Below are positions 25,930 to 34,393 of a DNA stretch of 64,000 bases, piece after piece; position 1 is the stretch's first letter, and each line of letters begins with the position of its first letter. The notes under the pieces were generated by a model. The model was not told the origin of the DNA. It worked only from the letters and a program-made list of their open reading frames with translations, and made no database searches. The DNA is taken from contig NZ_CP091110.1 in assembly GCF_021560175.1 (NCBI RefSeq), forward strand, positions 2,470,001 through 2,534,000. The letters are read 5' to 3'. This stretch comes from Neobacillus drentensis. GTDB taxonomy: Bacteria > Bacillota > Bacilli > Bacillales > Cytobacillaceae. The position numbers and the translations under genes are program-made.

Positions 25930-26397
25930 ATGAGGACAATCCAAGAGAGAAAACCGAGCAACTTGTCCTCATGGCGAGTTCGTGAGGACAATCCAAGAGA
26001 GGAAACCGAGCAAGTTGTCTTCATGGCGGGTTCATGAGGACAATGCAAGAGAGGAAGGCGAGCAACTTGTCCTCATGACGGATTCATGAGGACAATCAAA
26101 GAGAGAAAGCCGAGCAACTTGTCCTCATGATAGGTTCATGAGAACAATTCAAGAGAAGAAACCAAGCAACATGTCCACATGACGGGTTCATGAGGACAAT
26201 TCAAGAGAAGAAACCAAGCAACCTGTCCACATGACGGGTCCATGAGGGCAATCCGAGAGAAGAAACTAAGCAACCTGTCCACATGACGGGTTCATGAGGA
26301 CAATCCAAGAGAAGAAACCAAGCAACATGTCCACATGACGGGTTCATGAGGACAATCCAAGAGAAGAAACCAAGCAACCTGTCCACATGATACTTTT
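25930..26397. repeat. Tandem repeat array, nine 52-bp units
   Basis: Units start at 25930, 25982, 26034, 26086, 26138, 26190, 26242, 26294 and 26346, every 52 bp without a single indel. Each begins (A/G)TGAGGACAAT and has CAAGAGA and GAGCAAC/AAGCAAC at fixed places. Units 1-4 end in TTGTCCTCATG, the exact complement of CATGAGGACAA, giving 11-bp hairpin arms; units 5-9 carry TGTCCACATG instead, which leaves one mismatch. The change is abrupt at unit 5. All three minus-strand frames are open in part because 52 is not a multiple of 3, but this is repeat sequence, not a gene. A degenerate half unit may precede it. Confidence 0.95.
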
Positions 26398-26521
26398 ATA
26401 AAAACCAGGGTCGTCAAATCTAGTGAATGTTTGCAAAAGATCTCTCAAATTGACACTAAAAGAAAGGAAAACTTAAGATCTATGGCGAATTTTAATGATT
26501 CAGAAGGGGGGAAGTACCTAT

Positions 26522-27082
26522 ATGAAACCAATCTTAATAGATTTTCCAGAAGAAATTTATACGGAGAGACTATATATTCGAAAGCCGATGCCTGGAGATG
26601 GAAAAGTGGTCTTTGGAGCCATGCAGGCATCTATAAATGAACTGAAACCGTGGATGCCCTGGGCTAATCGAGAGCAAACGGAGCAAGAGGTAGAGGCAAA
26701 CATGCGTGAATCCCATGCGAAATTTTTAACCAGAGAGGACCTAAGACTACATATATTCAACCGAGAAACAGGTGAGTTTATCGGTGCCACTGGTTTGCAC
26801 CGGATGAATTGGGACATACCAAAATTTGAAATCGGCTACTGGATTGATACCAGACAAAGCGGAAATGGATATATTACGGAAGCAGCAGAGTCAATCACGG
26901 AATTTGCCTTTCGTGAACTAAACGCAAAACGCGTAGAAATCCGTTGTGATCGTAAAAATAGCAAAAGCCGAGCAATTCCTGAGAAATTAGGTTTTACCTT
27001 AGAAGGGATATTAAAAAATGACGGAATTTCTGCCGATCAGCAAGAACTCCGCGATACTTGTATCTACGCAAAAATCAAATAA
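26522..27082 (+). CDS. RimJ/RimL-like GNAT N-acetyltransferase
   Basis: A 186-residue acetyltransferase of the ribosomal-protein-alanine type: TERLYIRKPMPGD at the N-terminus, FEIGYWIDTRQSGNGYITEA holding the acetyl-CoA loop, then RVEIRCDRKNSKSRAIPEKLGF. The target could be a protein N-terminus or a small molecule. ATG at 26522 has SD GGGGGG 8-9 bases upstream; an earlier in-frame start at 26495 has none. It follows the repeat array and ends in a strong shared terminator. Confidence 0.88.
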   Translation: MKPILIDFPEEIYTERLYIRKPMPGDGKVVFGAMQASINELKPWMPWANREQTEQEVEANMRESHAKFLTREDLRLHIFNRETGEFIGATGLHRMNWDIPKFEIGYWIDTRQSGNGYITEAAESITEFAFRELNAKRVEIRCDRKNSKSRAIPEKLGFTLEGILKNDGISADQQELRDTCIYAKIK

Positions 27083-27083
27083 T

Positions 27084-27118
27084 AAGTAAAAAACTCGACG
27101 CCGTCGAGTTTTTTACTT
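27084..27118. terminator. Bidirectional terminator, GNAT gene and ydcF-like gene
   Basis: A perfect 16-base inverted repeat (27084-27099 with 27103-27118) around a GCC loop, centred on ACTCGAC/GTCGAGT with A6 and T6 tracts. It overlaps the stop codon of the minus-strand gene. Confidence 0.85.
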
Positions 27119-27706
27119 GAAACCGATTATATATCTTTCTAAATAGAATTTTGTAATGGCTAAATATTCACGTGAGTAGGACTTTATTACGGCTGACCAA
27201 GGAGTCTCAGCAGAAAGACCTTTCACACGTAAACCTTGGTAATTCGCAATTGAAAGGGCTCGATATATATGGAAAGTATTGGTTACTACTAGACCTAGCT
27301 CCGCAGTAGGAGGAATGAATTTCTTCGAGAACTCAATATTTTCATACGTATCCGTAGAATGCTCTTCTAATAGTATACGAGATTTGTTAATACCTTGACT
27401 TATTAACTCTCTTTTAATTGCCTCCGCCTCCGTTATATCTTCGCCCGGACCTTTACCCCCGGATGCAATCACAAGTGTATCAGTATTTTCCTTTAAGTAC
27501 TTTGCTGCAGCATCGATCCTACTGGCTAATACCTTAGATGGTTCCGTACCTTTAACCCTTGCTCCGAGAACAATTAGATAATCGGCGTTTTTAGGAGCAA
27601 TTAAATGACTATATTGACTAATTATCATGTGTAATATGGCAACATATATCAGACTCATTACAACAAAGGAACTTATAATCCATTGCACTCTTTTGTTTTT
27701 CATCAT
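27113..27706 (-). CDS. YdcF/SanA family (DUF218) membrane-anchored protein
   Basis: About 197 residues: one N-terminal helix (WIISSFVVMSLIYVAILHMI) and a DUF218 domain with ADYLIVLGARV, IASGGKGPGEDITEAEA, LLEEHSTDTYENI and VTNTFHIYRAL, the conserved Gly, Glu, Asn and His positions of the family. DUF218 proteins (ElyC, SanA, YdcF) act on envelope precursors or bind S-adenosylmethionine in known cases; the role here is not known. The start is uncertain: ATG at 27706 or 27703 with a weak SD, or TTG at 27727 with none. Confidence 0.8.
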   Translation of the reverse strand: MMKNKRVQWIISSFVVMSLIYVAILHMIISQYSHLIAPKNADYLIVLGARVKGTEPSKVLASRIDAAAKYLKENTDTLVIASGGKGPGEDITEAEAIKRELISQGINKSRILLEEHSTDTYENIEFSKKFIPPTAELGLVVTNTFHIYRALSIANYQGLRVKGLSAETPWSAVIKSYSREYLAITKFYLERYIIGFK

Positions 27707-27839
27707 CAGTTCAAATCCATTCCACAAATTTATATGACTATATTATACAAAATAATCTAACATATTTTTGAAATGAAGTATAATAATAGAAGATGCTGAT
27801 ATTCTACGAATAGCACCATAAAGAAATGGGAGGTACATA

Positions 27840-28505
27840 ATGTCATCCATTAGCTTATTGAAACAAAAAGCAGGAATTGTTTTAGAAAAAAAGAAGCTTA
27901 CGAATGTCGTTGCTAGAGTTGGATTAGTGTTGGATATTTCAGGGTCTATGAGAGGGTTATATAAAAATGGTACTGTCCAAAGGGTAGTGGAGAGAATCCT
28001 TGCTGTTGCCAGTCAATTTGATGATGATGGTACTTTAGATGTTTGGGTATATGATAATGAATTTTCCCGATTAAAATCAGTTACCGAACAGGACTTCGTC
28101 AATTATGTTGAAGAGTATATTTTAAACAACGACCTGATACATAAATTCGGAAGAAACGATGAACCTCCTGTCATGGAAGATGTAATTAAAAAATATACGA
28201 TTGAATCACCTTCCTCGGATCCTGCTTTTATCGTTTTCATTAATGATGGAGGATGTAAAAGAACGATTAAGAAACCAGTAGTTGAATCATCGACTAAGCC
28301 AATCTTCTGGCAATTTGTTGGCATTGGGGATTCGAATTTTGAGATACTTGAAAAATTGGATACAATGGAAGGTCGCTTTGTAGATAATGCTAACTTTTTT
28401 CATATAAAAGAGATTGAAAAAACAACAGATGAGGAATTATTTAACCAGTTGCTAAATGAGTTTCCGGGATGGATAAACGAAGCGAAAACGAAAGGCATTT
28501 TATAA
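27840..28505 (+). CDS. VWA domain protein, TerF-like
   Basis: A 221-residue cytoplasmic protein consisting mostly of one von Willebrand A domain. The MIDAS motif is intact: VLDISGSM (about 31-38), a Thr further on, and FINDGG (Asp). The order and the FINDGGC strand match the C-terminal VWA domain of TerF and related tellurite/stress proteins. SD GGGAGGT is 6 bases before ATG. It is a single gene; the TerD-TerB fusion and TerC lie elsewhere in the window, so no ter operon is formed. Confidence 0.8.
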   Translation: MSSISLLKQKAGIVLEKKKLTNVVARVGLVLDISGSMRGLYKNGTVQRVVERILAVASQFDDDGTLDVWVYDNEFSRLKSVTEQDFVNYVEEYILNNDLIHKFGRNDEPPVMEDVIKKYTIESPSSDPAFIVFINDGGCKRTIKKPVVESSTKPIFWQFVGIGDSNFEILEKLDTMEGRFVDNANFFHIKEIEKTTDEELFNQLLNEFPGWINEAKTKGIL

Positions 28506-28512
28506 AAGGAAA

Positions 28513-28538
28513 AAAGGACTGATGAGAATCAGTCCTTT
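28513..28538. terminator. Terminator between the VWA gene and degV
   Basis: AAAGGACTGAT pairs perfectly with ATCAGTCCTTT (28513-28523, 28528-28538), loop GAGA. On the minus strand it is followed by TTTTCC, so it mainly ends degV; it lies 8 bases past the VWA stop. Confidence 0.8.
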
Positions 28539-29385
28539 ACTCACAAACCCACGAAAGCCCCATGGTCCCGACACCAGTATGAACACCAGCAACAGTGATC
28601 AGCATCAAAACCTCTGTTTCAATACCAGGAAAATTTTCGTTAATGTATTTTTCAAACTCAGAAGCCTTTTTGGGATCGTTCGCATGAACAACCGCAACTT
28701 TTTTTACTGTTTTTGTTTCAAGATCTTCTCTTAATTTAGAAGCCAGCCAGAACATCGCTTTTTTATCGGTACGAACTTTGTCTTTAATCTGTGCAGTACC
28801 GTCTTCTATAGCTAAGATTGGTTTTATATTAAAGAGAGAGGCCAAGATTTTTTGGCCGCCAGATACCCGGCCGCTTTTGTGAAGCTGATCCAAATTTGAT
28901 GGGACTAAATATAATCGAGTATTGCTCCGTAAAGCATTTAGATGTTCAACCACTTCCTCGGCCTCCACACCCTGCTCGACAAGCTCCATTCCTCTTTTTA
29001 TTAAAAATGAAAGTGGATAGGATCCAATTTTAGAATCGATCGCAAATAACTTGAAATCTTCCATATTAGCGGCCATGAGGGAAGACTGATAGGTCCCTGT
29101 TAAAGTACTAGAGGCATGTATGGCGATTCCAAAATCATAGTCTTCTTTCAATTTTTTATAAAGTTCAACAAAGTCGTTAATGGAAGGTTGAGACGACTGG
29201 AACTTTCCTTCCTCGTTTTTCATCCGCTCATAAAATTCCTGTTCTGATATATCAATCGTTTCTTTATAAAACTCATCGTTAATGACAACGTGTAAGGGGA
29301 CGACAAAGATATGATTTTTCTCAATAAAGTCTTTGCTAAGAGAAGCAGTTGTGTCAGTAATCCATGCAATTTTTGCTTTGCTCAT
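28537..29385 (-). CDS. DegV family fatty-acid-binding protein
   Basis: A 282-residue DegV protein, the FakB-like class that presents fatty acids to a FakA kinase in Gram-positive bacteria. The N-terminus IAWITDTTASL, the central SSTLTGTYQS (fatty-acid carboxylate contact), DSKIGSY and GRVSGGQK are the family blocks. ATG at 29385 has SD GGAGGAAA; an in-frame start 78 bases upstream has none. FakA is not nearby, as is usual for scattered degV paralogues. It is divergent from hmp, with a 219-bp shared upstream region. Confidence 0.9.
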   Translation of the reverse strand: MSKAKIAWITDTTASLSKDFIEKNHIFVVPLHVVINDEFYKETIDISEQEFYERMKNEEGKFQSSQPSINDFVELYKKLKEDYDFGIAIHASSTLTGTYQSSLMAANMEDFKLFAIDSKIGSYPLSFLIKRGMELVEQGVEAEEVVEHLNALRSNTRLYLVPSNLDQLHKSGRVSGGQKILASLFNIKPILAIEDGTAQIKDKVRTDKKAMFWLASKLREDLETKTVKKVAVVHANDPKKASEFEKYINENFPGIETEVLMLITVAGVHTGVGTMGLSWVCE

Positions 29386-29520
29386 ATTTTTTCCTCCGGT
29401 AAAAACTTTCAATATATTAAACATTACTATATTGAAAACAGTTTCACTAGTTATATTTGTCATATGAAACTTTGAACATTTTGTGAAAATTACAGGAGTT
29501 GTTATTTAAAAATATTAAAG

Positions 29521-29581
29521 TGTGATTTGAATCACTTAGTTGTGATGATTTATTTCATATAATCACTATGGAAATAGTGAT
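29521..29581 (+). promoter_or_regulatory. hmp promoter with Fnr-like box and a second dyad
   Basis: TGTGATTTGAATCACT (29521-29536) matches the Fnr consensus TGTGA-N6-TCACA in nine of ten fixed bases. TATAAT is at 29558-29563; a start near 29570 would put the box centre at -41.5, the class II activation position. A second dyad, ATCACTAT-N4-ATAGTGAT (29562-29581), overlaps the -10 and start and could be a repressor site. The identities of both regulators are inferred. Confidence 0.6.
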
Positions 29582-29604
29582 AACTAAATAAGGAGTGTTT
29601 CATT

Positions 29605-30819
29605 GTGTTAGATCAAAAAACAATCGATATTATTAAATCAACAGTACCGGTATTAGAAAAACATGGAGAAACCATAACAACCCGCTTTTATCAATTAATG
29701 TTTGGTAACCACCCAGAATTATTAAATATCTTCAATCATGCCAATCAAAAACAGGGAAGACAGCAAAAGGCACTTGCAGGGACGGTATATGCCGCTGCTA
29801 TGTATATTGATAACCTTGCAGCTATCCTGCCAGTAGTTAAACAAATCGCCCATAAACATAGAAGTCTTGGAATTAAGCCAGAGCATTATCCTATTGTCGG
29901 AAAACACCTTCTAATGGCTATTAAGGATGTACTGGGCGATGCGGCAACAGACGAAATTATTGATGCTTGGGCACAAGCTTACAATTTAATTGCGGACGCC
30001 TTTATCAGTGTGGAAGCAGAAATGTATGATGAAGCTGCACATCAACAAGGGGGCTGGAGCGGCTTCCGTAATTTTGTAGTTGACCGTAAAGTAATCGAAA
30101 GCGACGTTATAACCTCTTTTTACTTAAAGCCTGAAGATCAACGCGAAATCGCTGGTTTCATCCCTGGCCAGTACATTAGCATTAAACTAGAAATAGACGG
30201 TGAGAAGTTTACTCACATCCGTCAATATAGTTTGTCAGATGCCCCTGGCAAAGATTATTACCGCATCAGTGTAAAGAAAGAGGCTGGAACGGCAAATCCT
30301 GATGGAATGGTTTCTAATTACTTACATGACAAGGTGAGCGAAGGAGACATACTTAAAGTCAGCGCACCTGCAGGTGATTTTATTCTTGATACTCAAAAGA
30401 CGACTCCTGTTGTGCTTTTAAGTGGCGGGGTCGGCTTAACACCTATGATGAGTATGTTAAAAACAGTTGTAGAGGCGCAGCCTGGACGTCAGGTAACGTT
30501 TGTCCATGCAGCAGCAAATAGCAATGTTCATGCCCTAGGTGATGAAGTGAAAGGATTATCAAATCTCGATTATGTTAAGTCATATGTGTTTTATGATACA
30601 CCTACAGAAGAGGACCGCCTAAACAATCGATTTGATGTTGAGGGCTACGTAACTCGTGAGTGGCTAAAGGAAAATGTATTAATAGAGGAAGCAGATTTTT
30701 ATTTCTGTGGACCAGTGCCTTTTATGAAAGCCATCAACCGTTCATTAAAAGAATTAGGTGTCAATGAAAGCAGAATTCACTTTGAGTTCTTTGGACCAAT
30801 GGGGAATTTAGAAGAATAG
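29605..30819 (+). CDS. hmp: Flavohaemoglobin (nitric oxide dioxygenase)
   Basis: A 404-residue Hmp that turns NO and O2 into nitrate with NAD(P)H. Residues 1-140 are the globin (proximal His in KQIAHKHRSLGI, Tyr B10 region TRFYQLMF); 150-260 the FAD domain (GQYISIKLEI, HIRQYSLSDAPG, with RQYS binding FAD); the rest the NAD domain (LLSGGVGLTPMMSML, FYFCGPVPFM) and the end HFEFFGP. All catalytic parts are present. The start is GTG at 29605, with SD AAGGAGT 8 bases upstream. It is a single gene, likely induced by oxygen limitation or NO through the sites just upstream. Confidence 0.96.
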   Translation: MLDQKTIDIIKSTVPVLEKHGETITTRFYQLMFGNHPELLNIFNHANQKQGRQQKALAGTVYAAAMYIDNLAAILPVVKQIAHKHRSLGIKPEHYPIVGKHLLMAIKDVLGDAATDEIIDAWAQAYNLIADAFISVEAEMYDEAAHQQGGWSGFRNFVVDRKVIESDVITSFYLKPEDQREIAGFIPGQYISIKLEIDGEKFTHIRQYSLSDAPGKDYYRISVKKEAGTANPDGMVSNYLHDKVSEGDILKVSAPAGDFILDTQKTTPVVLLSGGVGLTPMMSMLKTVVEAQPGRQVTFVHAAANSNVHALGDEVKGLSNLDYVKSYVFYDTPTEEDRLNNRFDVEGYVTREWLKENVLIEEADFYFCGPVPFMKAINRSLKELGVNESRIHFEFFGPMGNLEE

Positions 30820-30829
30820 AAAATGAATT

Positions 30830-30862
30830 AGCCGGTTTCCAATTTGGAAATCGGCTTTTTTT
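30830..30862 (+). terminator. Terminator of hmp
   Basis: AGCCGGTTTCC pairs with GGAAATCGGCT (one G-T pair), 5-base loop, then TTTTTTTT. Confidence 0.88.
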
Positions 30863-30864
30863 AT

Positions 30865-31049
30865 GGCTGTGTTAAAGGCTATTGTTGATTTTTAGCAAGT
30901 TGATTGGAGCGGAAGGCGGCGAAGACTCCTGCGGGAGTAAGGGCCAGGGGAGACCCAACAGGCGCAAGTGCGCCGAGGAGGCTCCCCGGCACGCCCGCGG
31001 AAAGCGAAGCCGCCTGGAGGGGAAATCAACATTCAAGATTAACACAGCC
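30865..31049. mobile_element. MITE-like GC-rich repeat element, 185 bp
   Basis: Terminal inverted repeats GGCTGTGTTAA (30865-30875) and TTAACACAGCC (31039-31049) are perfect; a subterminal pair GTTGATTT/AAATCAAC (30884-30891, 31023-31030) nests inside. The interior is far more GC-rich than its surroundings and itself foldable (GGCGGC...GCCGCC, GGCGCAAGTGCGCC). No protein is encoded. The right end recurs at 50971-51012 with 39 of 42 bases identical. Elements of this look are common in Bacillus intergenic regions. It lies just after the hmp terminator. Confidence 0.85.
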
Positions 31050-31180
31050 TTTTTTATATAAAATAAAATGTTAACAAATAATGAATTTTTTATTTTCACG
31101 GGAAAACACAAGCGTCAAAAGTTTGTTTCAAACCACAACTGTGATTAAATAATAGAAAAAGGCCAGAAAGGGTGTCACAC

Positions 31181-31957
31181 ATGGGTAAGAATACCATCCG
31201 CTCCTTCACGGCCATAGGAGTATTGTTTTGTCTCCTGTGGCTGATTGGACTTGGCTGGGCAGTAGGTCAATATTATGCCGACAAACCGGACAATGTTCCG
31301 ATGACAAAAACTGTTAGCAAAAAAGTGGAGAACAAAAAAGGTCTAACAATCGTGGCATTAGGGGACTCGTTAACCAGGGGGACTGGTGATGAGACAGGAA
31401 AAGGCTACGTTGGGGATCTGACTGATCAAATAAAAGAAAAAACAAAAAAGCAGGTTCAGCTCACCAATTTGGGCATCAATGGGCAGACCTCCGACCAACT
31501 TCGGAAACAGGTCCTGCAAACAGAAGTCGGACGGCAAATCCAAAAGGCTGACATAGTGTTAGTAACGATTGGCGGAAATGATTTGTTTCGCGGCGGACAA
31601 GGATTAACCGATTATTCAACTGGTAATATCGCAGCCATTGAAAAAAAATATTTAACTAATTTAAAGTTTATCTTTGAGCAGATCCGTAAGAACAACAAAA
31701 CCGCCAATGTGTTTTTCATTGGATTGTACAATCCATTTATTGAATTAGATCAGGGAAAAGAGATGTCAAAGGTGGTCCGTCATTGGAACTATGATAGTGC
31801 CGAGGTAAGTGCTGGCTATCCGAAAATTGTCTTTGTGCCAACATTTGACTTGTTTGAATTAAAAGTAAATGATTATCTATATTCCGATAAGTTTCATCCG
31901 AACGCAAAAGGGTATCGTTTAATTGCAGAACGTGTAGCCTCACTGCTTACCTGGTAA
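31181..31957 (+). CDS. SGNH/GDSL hydrolase (lipase/esterase), membrane-anchored
   Basis: A 258-residue protein: an N-terminal helix (about 9-28) that is a signal peptide or anchor, then an SGNH hydrolase. Block I is ALGDSLTRGTG (catalytic Ser), block III IGGNDL (Gly and Asn of the oxyanion hole) and block V DKFHPNAKG (Asp-x-x-His). It should act on esters outside the membrane, lipid or wall acyl groups being possible. ATG at 31181 has SD AAAGGG 8 bases upstream. It leads a three-gene unit with an ABC-2 exporter. Confidence 0.88.
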   Translation: MGKNTIRSFTAIGVLFCLLWLIGLGWAVGQYYADKPDNVPMTKTVSKKVENKKGLTIVALGDSLTRGTGDETGKGYVGDLTDQIKEKTKKQVQLTNLGINGQTSDQLRKQVLQTEVGRQIQKADIVLVTIGGNDLFRGGQGLTDYSTGNIAAIEKKYLTNLKFIFEQIRKNNKTANVFFIGLYNPFIELDQGKEMSKVVRHWNYDSAEVSAGYPKIVFVPTFDLFELKVNDYLYSDKFHPNAKGYRLIAERVASLLTW

Positions 31958-31969
31958 GGAGAAGAAAAA

Positions 31970-32884
31970 ATGGAGAAAAAAATCACCTTAGCTGTGGAAA
32001 ATTTAAAAAAAGTCATTGGAAAACGGGAAATTATTAAAGGATTAACATTTAATTTGCGCGAAGGGGAAGTATTTGGATTTTTGGGACCAAATGGCGCAGG
32101 GAAAACGACCACCATCCGGATGCTGGTCGGACTCATCAAACCGACAGCTGGTAAGATCCAAATTTGCGGCTACAATGTAGCGGATCAATTTCAAAAGGCG
32201 ATGAGCAATCTCGGCTGTATTGTCGAAAATCCAGAATTATACCCGTATCTATCAGGCTATAACAACCTGCTCCATTTTGCCCGTATGCTAGACGGGATCG
32301 GCGAAGAGCGCATTAAAGAAGTCACCGAGCTGGTTGGCTTATCGGACCGGGTTCACGATAAAGTGAAAACTTACTCATTGGGGATGCGGCAGCGCCTTGG
32401 AATCGCCCAAGCCCTTTTAGGAAGGCCTAAGGTATTAATTCTCGATGAACCGACAAATGGTTTAGATCCTGCTGGAATTCGGGAAATGCGCCAATTTATC
32501 CGTTTTCTGGCAGAAAAAGAAGGGCTAAGCGTTCTTGTCTCAAGTCATTTATTAAGTGAGATTCAGTTATTGTGTGATCGGGTTGCGATTATCTCAAAAG
32601 GAACGATTATAAAAATTGATACAGTCGAGCAGCTCCTTGCGAATCGTGAACGGGCTGTCTGGCGTGTTTCCCCACTTGAAAAAGGGAAACAGGTATTAAG
32701 TACATTAACGGAAATGCAAGTAAGTGACGATGGGACATTTGTAACGGAATATGATGAACAGAAGATACCGGAATGGAATAAACAGCTTGTGACGGCAGGG
32801 GTTTCTGTCACGGAAATTAATCGAAAAATGCCTGTGTTGGAAGATTTATTCCTCGAACTAACGGGGGGTGACTCGATTGAGTAA
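31970..32884 (+). CDS. ABC transporter ATPase (BcrA/CcmA type)
   Basis: A 304-residue ABC ATPase: Walker A GPNGAGKTT (about 44-52), signature YSLGMRQRLGIAQAL, Walker B VLILDEPTNGLDP, H-loop SSHLLSE, and a C-terminal extension of about 80 residues typical of drug- and bacteriocin-type ABC-2 exporters. SD AAGGAGAAG is close to ATG, 12 bp after the GDSL gene. The next gene overlaps its end and is its permease. Substrate unknown. Confidence 0.92.
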   Translation: MEKKITLAVENLKKVIGKREIIKGLTFNLREGEVFGFLGPNGAGKTTTIRMLVGLIKPTAGKIQICGYNVADQFQKAMSNLGCIVENPELYPYLSGYNNLLHFARMLDGIGEERIKEVTELVGLSDRVHDKVKTYSLGMRQRLGIAQALLGRPKVLILDEPTNGLDPAGIREMRQFIRFLAEKEGLSVLVSSHLLSEIQLLCDRVAIISKGTIIKIDTVEQLLANRERAVWRVSPLEKGKQVLSTLTEMQVSDDGTFVTEYDEQKIPEWNKQLVTAGVSVTEINRKMPVLEDLFLELTGGDSIE

Positions 32885-33857
32885 ATTAATTCAAAATGAA
32901 ATGATGAAGCTGATTGCCAAGAAAAGGCTAGTGGTCATTGCCCTGATCATCGGTGTATTAGTGTTATTATTTACATATGCCCAATATAAACAAGTTGAGA
33001 CACAGCGGGAAAAATTAGGAACAAGTGATTGGCGCACGATTCTCCAGCAGCAGATTGTCGATACGACCAACCGTTTAAGCAGCAGCCGATTATCTGACGA
33101 ATGGAAAAAGCAGCTGCAAATCTCATTACAGCAGCAACAATATTATTTGGATCATGATATCAACCCATCAGAGCCTGGTGCACCCACGTTTATGCGTATC
33201 TTTTTAGAGAATTCTATTGATTTATTTATCCCGTTGATGGTCATGGTTATTGCCAGTGATTTAGTTTCCTCGGAACACAGTCTTGGTTCGATTAAGCTAT
33301 TGCTGACGAGGCCAGTTAAAAGGTGGAAAGTGCTTTTAAGTAAGTACATTACGCTTTGTTTAGCGGTATCGTTAATTATTGCTATTACCGGTATCCTGTC
33401 TTATCTCATTTCTGGATTAGTTTTTGGCTATAAAGGCTGGGGAGCGCCAATCCTGACAGGATTTAACGTGACTGATACAGGATTAAATACCACGGATGTA
33501 AAACTTCTCAGCTTATGGAAATTTCTATTGATGGATTTTGGATTAGTTTGGTTTGTCGCGATTGTGGTTGGTACGTTATCGTTTATGTTGTCAGTCCTTA
33601 TCCGGAGCACGGCCGCCGGGATGGGGGTTATGCTCGCAGCACTCATATCAGGAGCAATCTTAAGCAACATGGTATCTTCATGGGAATCCGCTAAATACTT
33701 TTTTATGGTCAATTTACGATTAACGGATTACATGAAGGGGTCAGCGCCGCCGATTGAGGGAATGGATCTGTCCTTTTCCATGATGGTCCTATTTATTTGG
33801 TGGGCTGTAGCTTTACTTGTTTCTTTCGCTGTCTTTACAAAAAAAGATGTTTATTAG
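32877..33857 (+). CDS. ABC-2 type transporter permease
   Basis: A 326-residue membrane protein: helix 1 near residues 17-37, an extracellular loop of about 80 residues rich in Gln and Ser, then five helices (FIPLMVMVIASDLVSSE, LLLTRPVKRWKVLLSKY is the cytosolic coupling loop). This is the ABC-2 family plan. The start is TTG at 32877 with SD GGGGGTGA about 5 bases before it; it overlaps the ATPase stop by 8 bp, so the two are coupled. A terminator follows. Confidence 0.88.
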   Translation: MSKLIQNEMMKLIAKKRLVVIALIIGVLVLLFTYAQYKQVETQREKLGTSDWRTILQQQIVDTTNRLSSSRLSDEWKKQLQISLQQQQYYLDHDINPSEPGAPTFMRIFLENSIDLFIPLMVMVIASDLVSSEHSLGSIKLLLTRPVKRWKVLLSKYITLCLAVSLIIAITGILSYLISGLVFGYKGWGAPILTGFNVTDTGLNTTDVKLLSLWKFLLMDFGLVWFVAIVVGTLSFMLSVLIRSTAAGMGVMLAALISGAILSNMVSSWESAKYFFMVNLRLTDYMKGSAPPIEGMDLSFSMMVLFIWWAVALLVSFAVFTKKDVY

Positions 33858-33863
33858 GCTTAG

Positions 33864-33896
33864 AAGCTATTCCTATTCTGGGAATAGCTTTATTTT
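33864..33896 (+). terminator. Terminator of the GDSL-ABC operon
   Basis: AAGCTATTCC (33864-33873) pairs perfectly with GGAATAGCTT (33881-33890), followed by TATTTTG. Confidence 0.8.
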
Positions 33897-34004
33897 GTGT
33901 GTTCCTAGACTATTAGGTAAGTGAAAAGTGGTATTTCTTAAAATTTGATTGAATATTATTAATTTTATAAAATAGTGATGACACACGAAAAAAGGAGGGA
34001 TCAA

Positions 34005-34373
34005 ATGACATTTGCGATAAAAAAAATTGATCATGTGCAGCTTGCCGGTCCGAAAGGGTGCGAAGATGCTGCAAGAGCATTTTTTTCAGACATCCTTGGA
34101 TTAACAGAGGTGGAGAAACCAGAAGAGTTAAAAAAACGCGGAGGAGTTTGGTTTGAGTTTGGTACCTTTCAGCTGCATATTGGCATAGAAGAGCCATTTT
34201 TACCTGCTAAAAAGGCACATCCAGCATTAATCGTTGAAAATCTAGAAGGTTTAAAAAGCCACCTAAAAGAGCAAGAAGTTGCTTTTACAGAAGATGATAA
34301 CCTCCCAGGAGCAAGGAGAATTCATGTTATTGACCCATTTGGCAATCGGCTTGAATTTATTGAATGGGATTAA
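34005..34373 (+). CDS. VOC family protein (glyoxalase/dioxygenase fold)
   Basis: A 122-residue vicinal-oxygen-chelate protein with two beta-alpha-beta-beta-beta units. Possible metal ligands are His in IDHVQL, His in LHIG and Glu in RLEFIEW. The family spans glyoxalase I, ring-cleavage dioxygenases and antibiotic-binding proteins; the substrate is not evident. ATG at 34005 follows SD AAAGGAGG by 7-8 bases; an ATG 30 bases upstream lacks one. It is a single gene. Confidence 0.85.
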   Translation: MTFAIKKIDHVQLAGPKGCEDAARAFFSDILGLTEVEKPEELKKRGGVWFEFGTFQLHIGIEEPFLPAKKAHPALIVENLEGLKSHLKEQEVAFTEDDNLPGARRIHVIDPFGNRLEFIEWD

Positions 34374-34393
34374 GAGATGCTTGTAAAATAAAA

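Noticed and set aside
25710-26386. Minus-strand proteins of 61 and 112 residues across the repeat array
   Set aside because: They are the 52-bp unit read in three rotating frames (52 is not a multiple of 3), with no SD, and one also runs into the end of proS.
25930-26397. CRISPR array
   Set aside because: The whole 52-bp unit is conserved from copy to copy; there are no variable spacers between constant repeats, and no cas genes.
30872-31111. Minus-strand protein of 79 residues over the GC-rich element
   Set aside because: It is translated MITE sequence with no SD; the element's structure explains it better.
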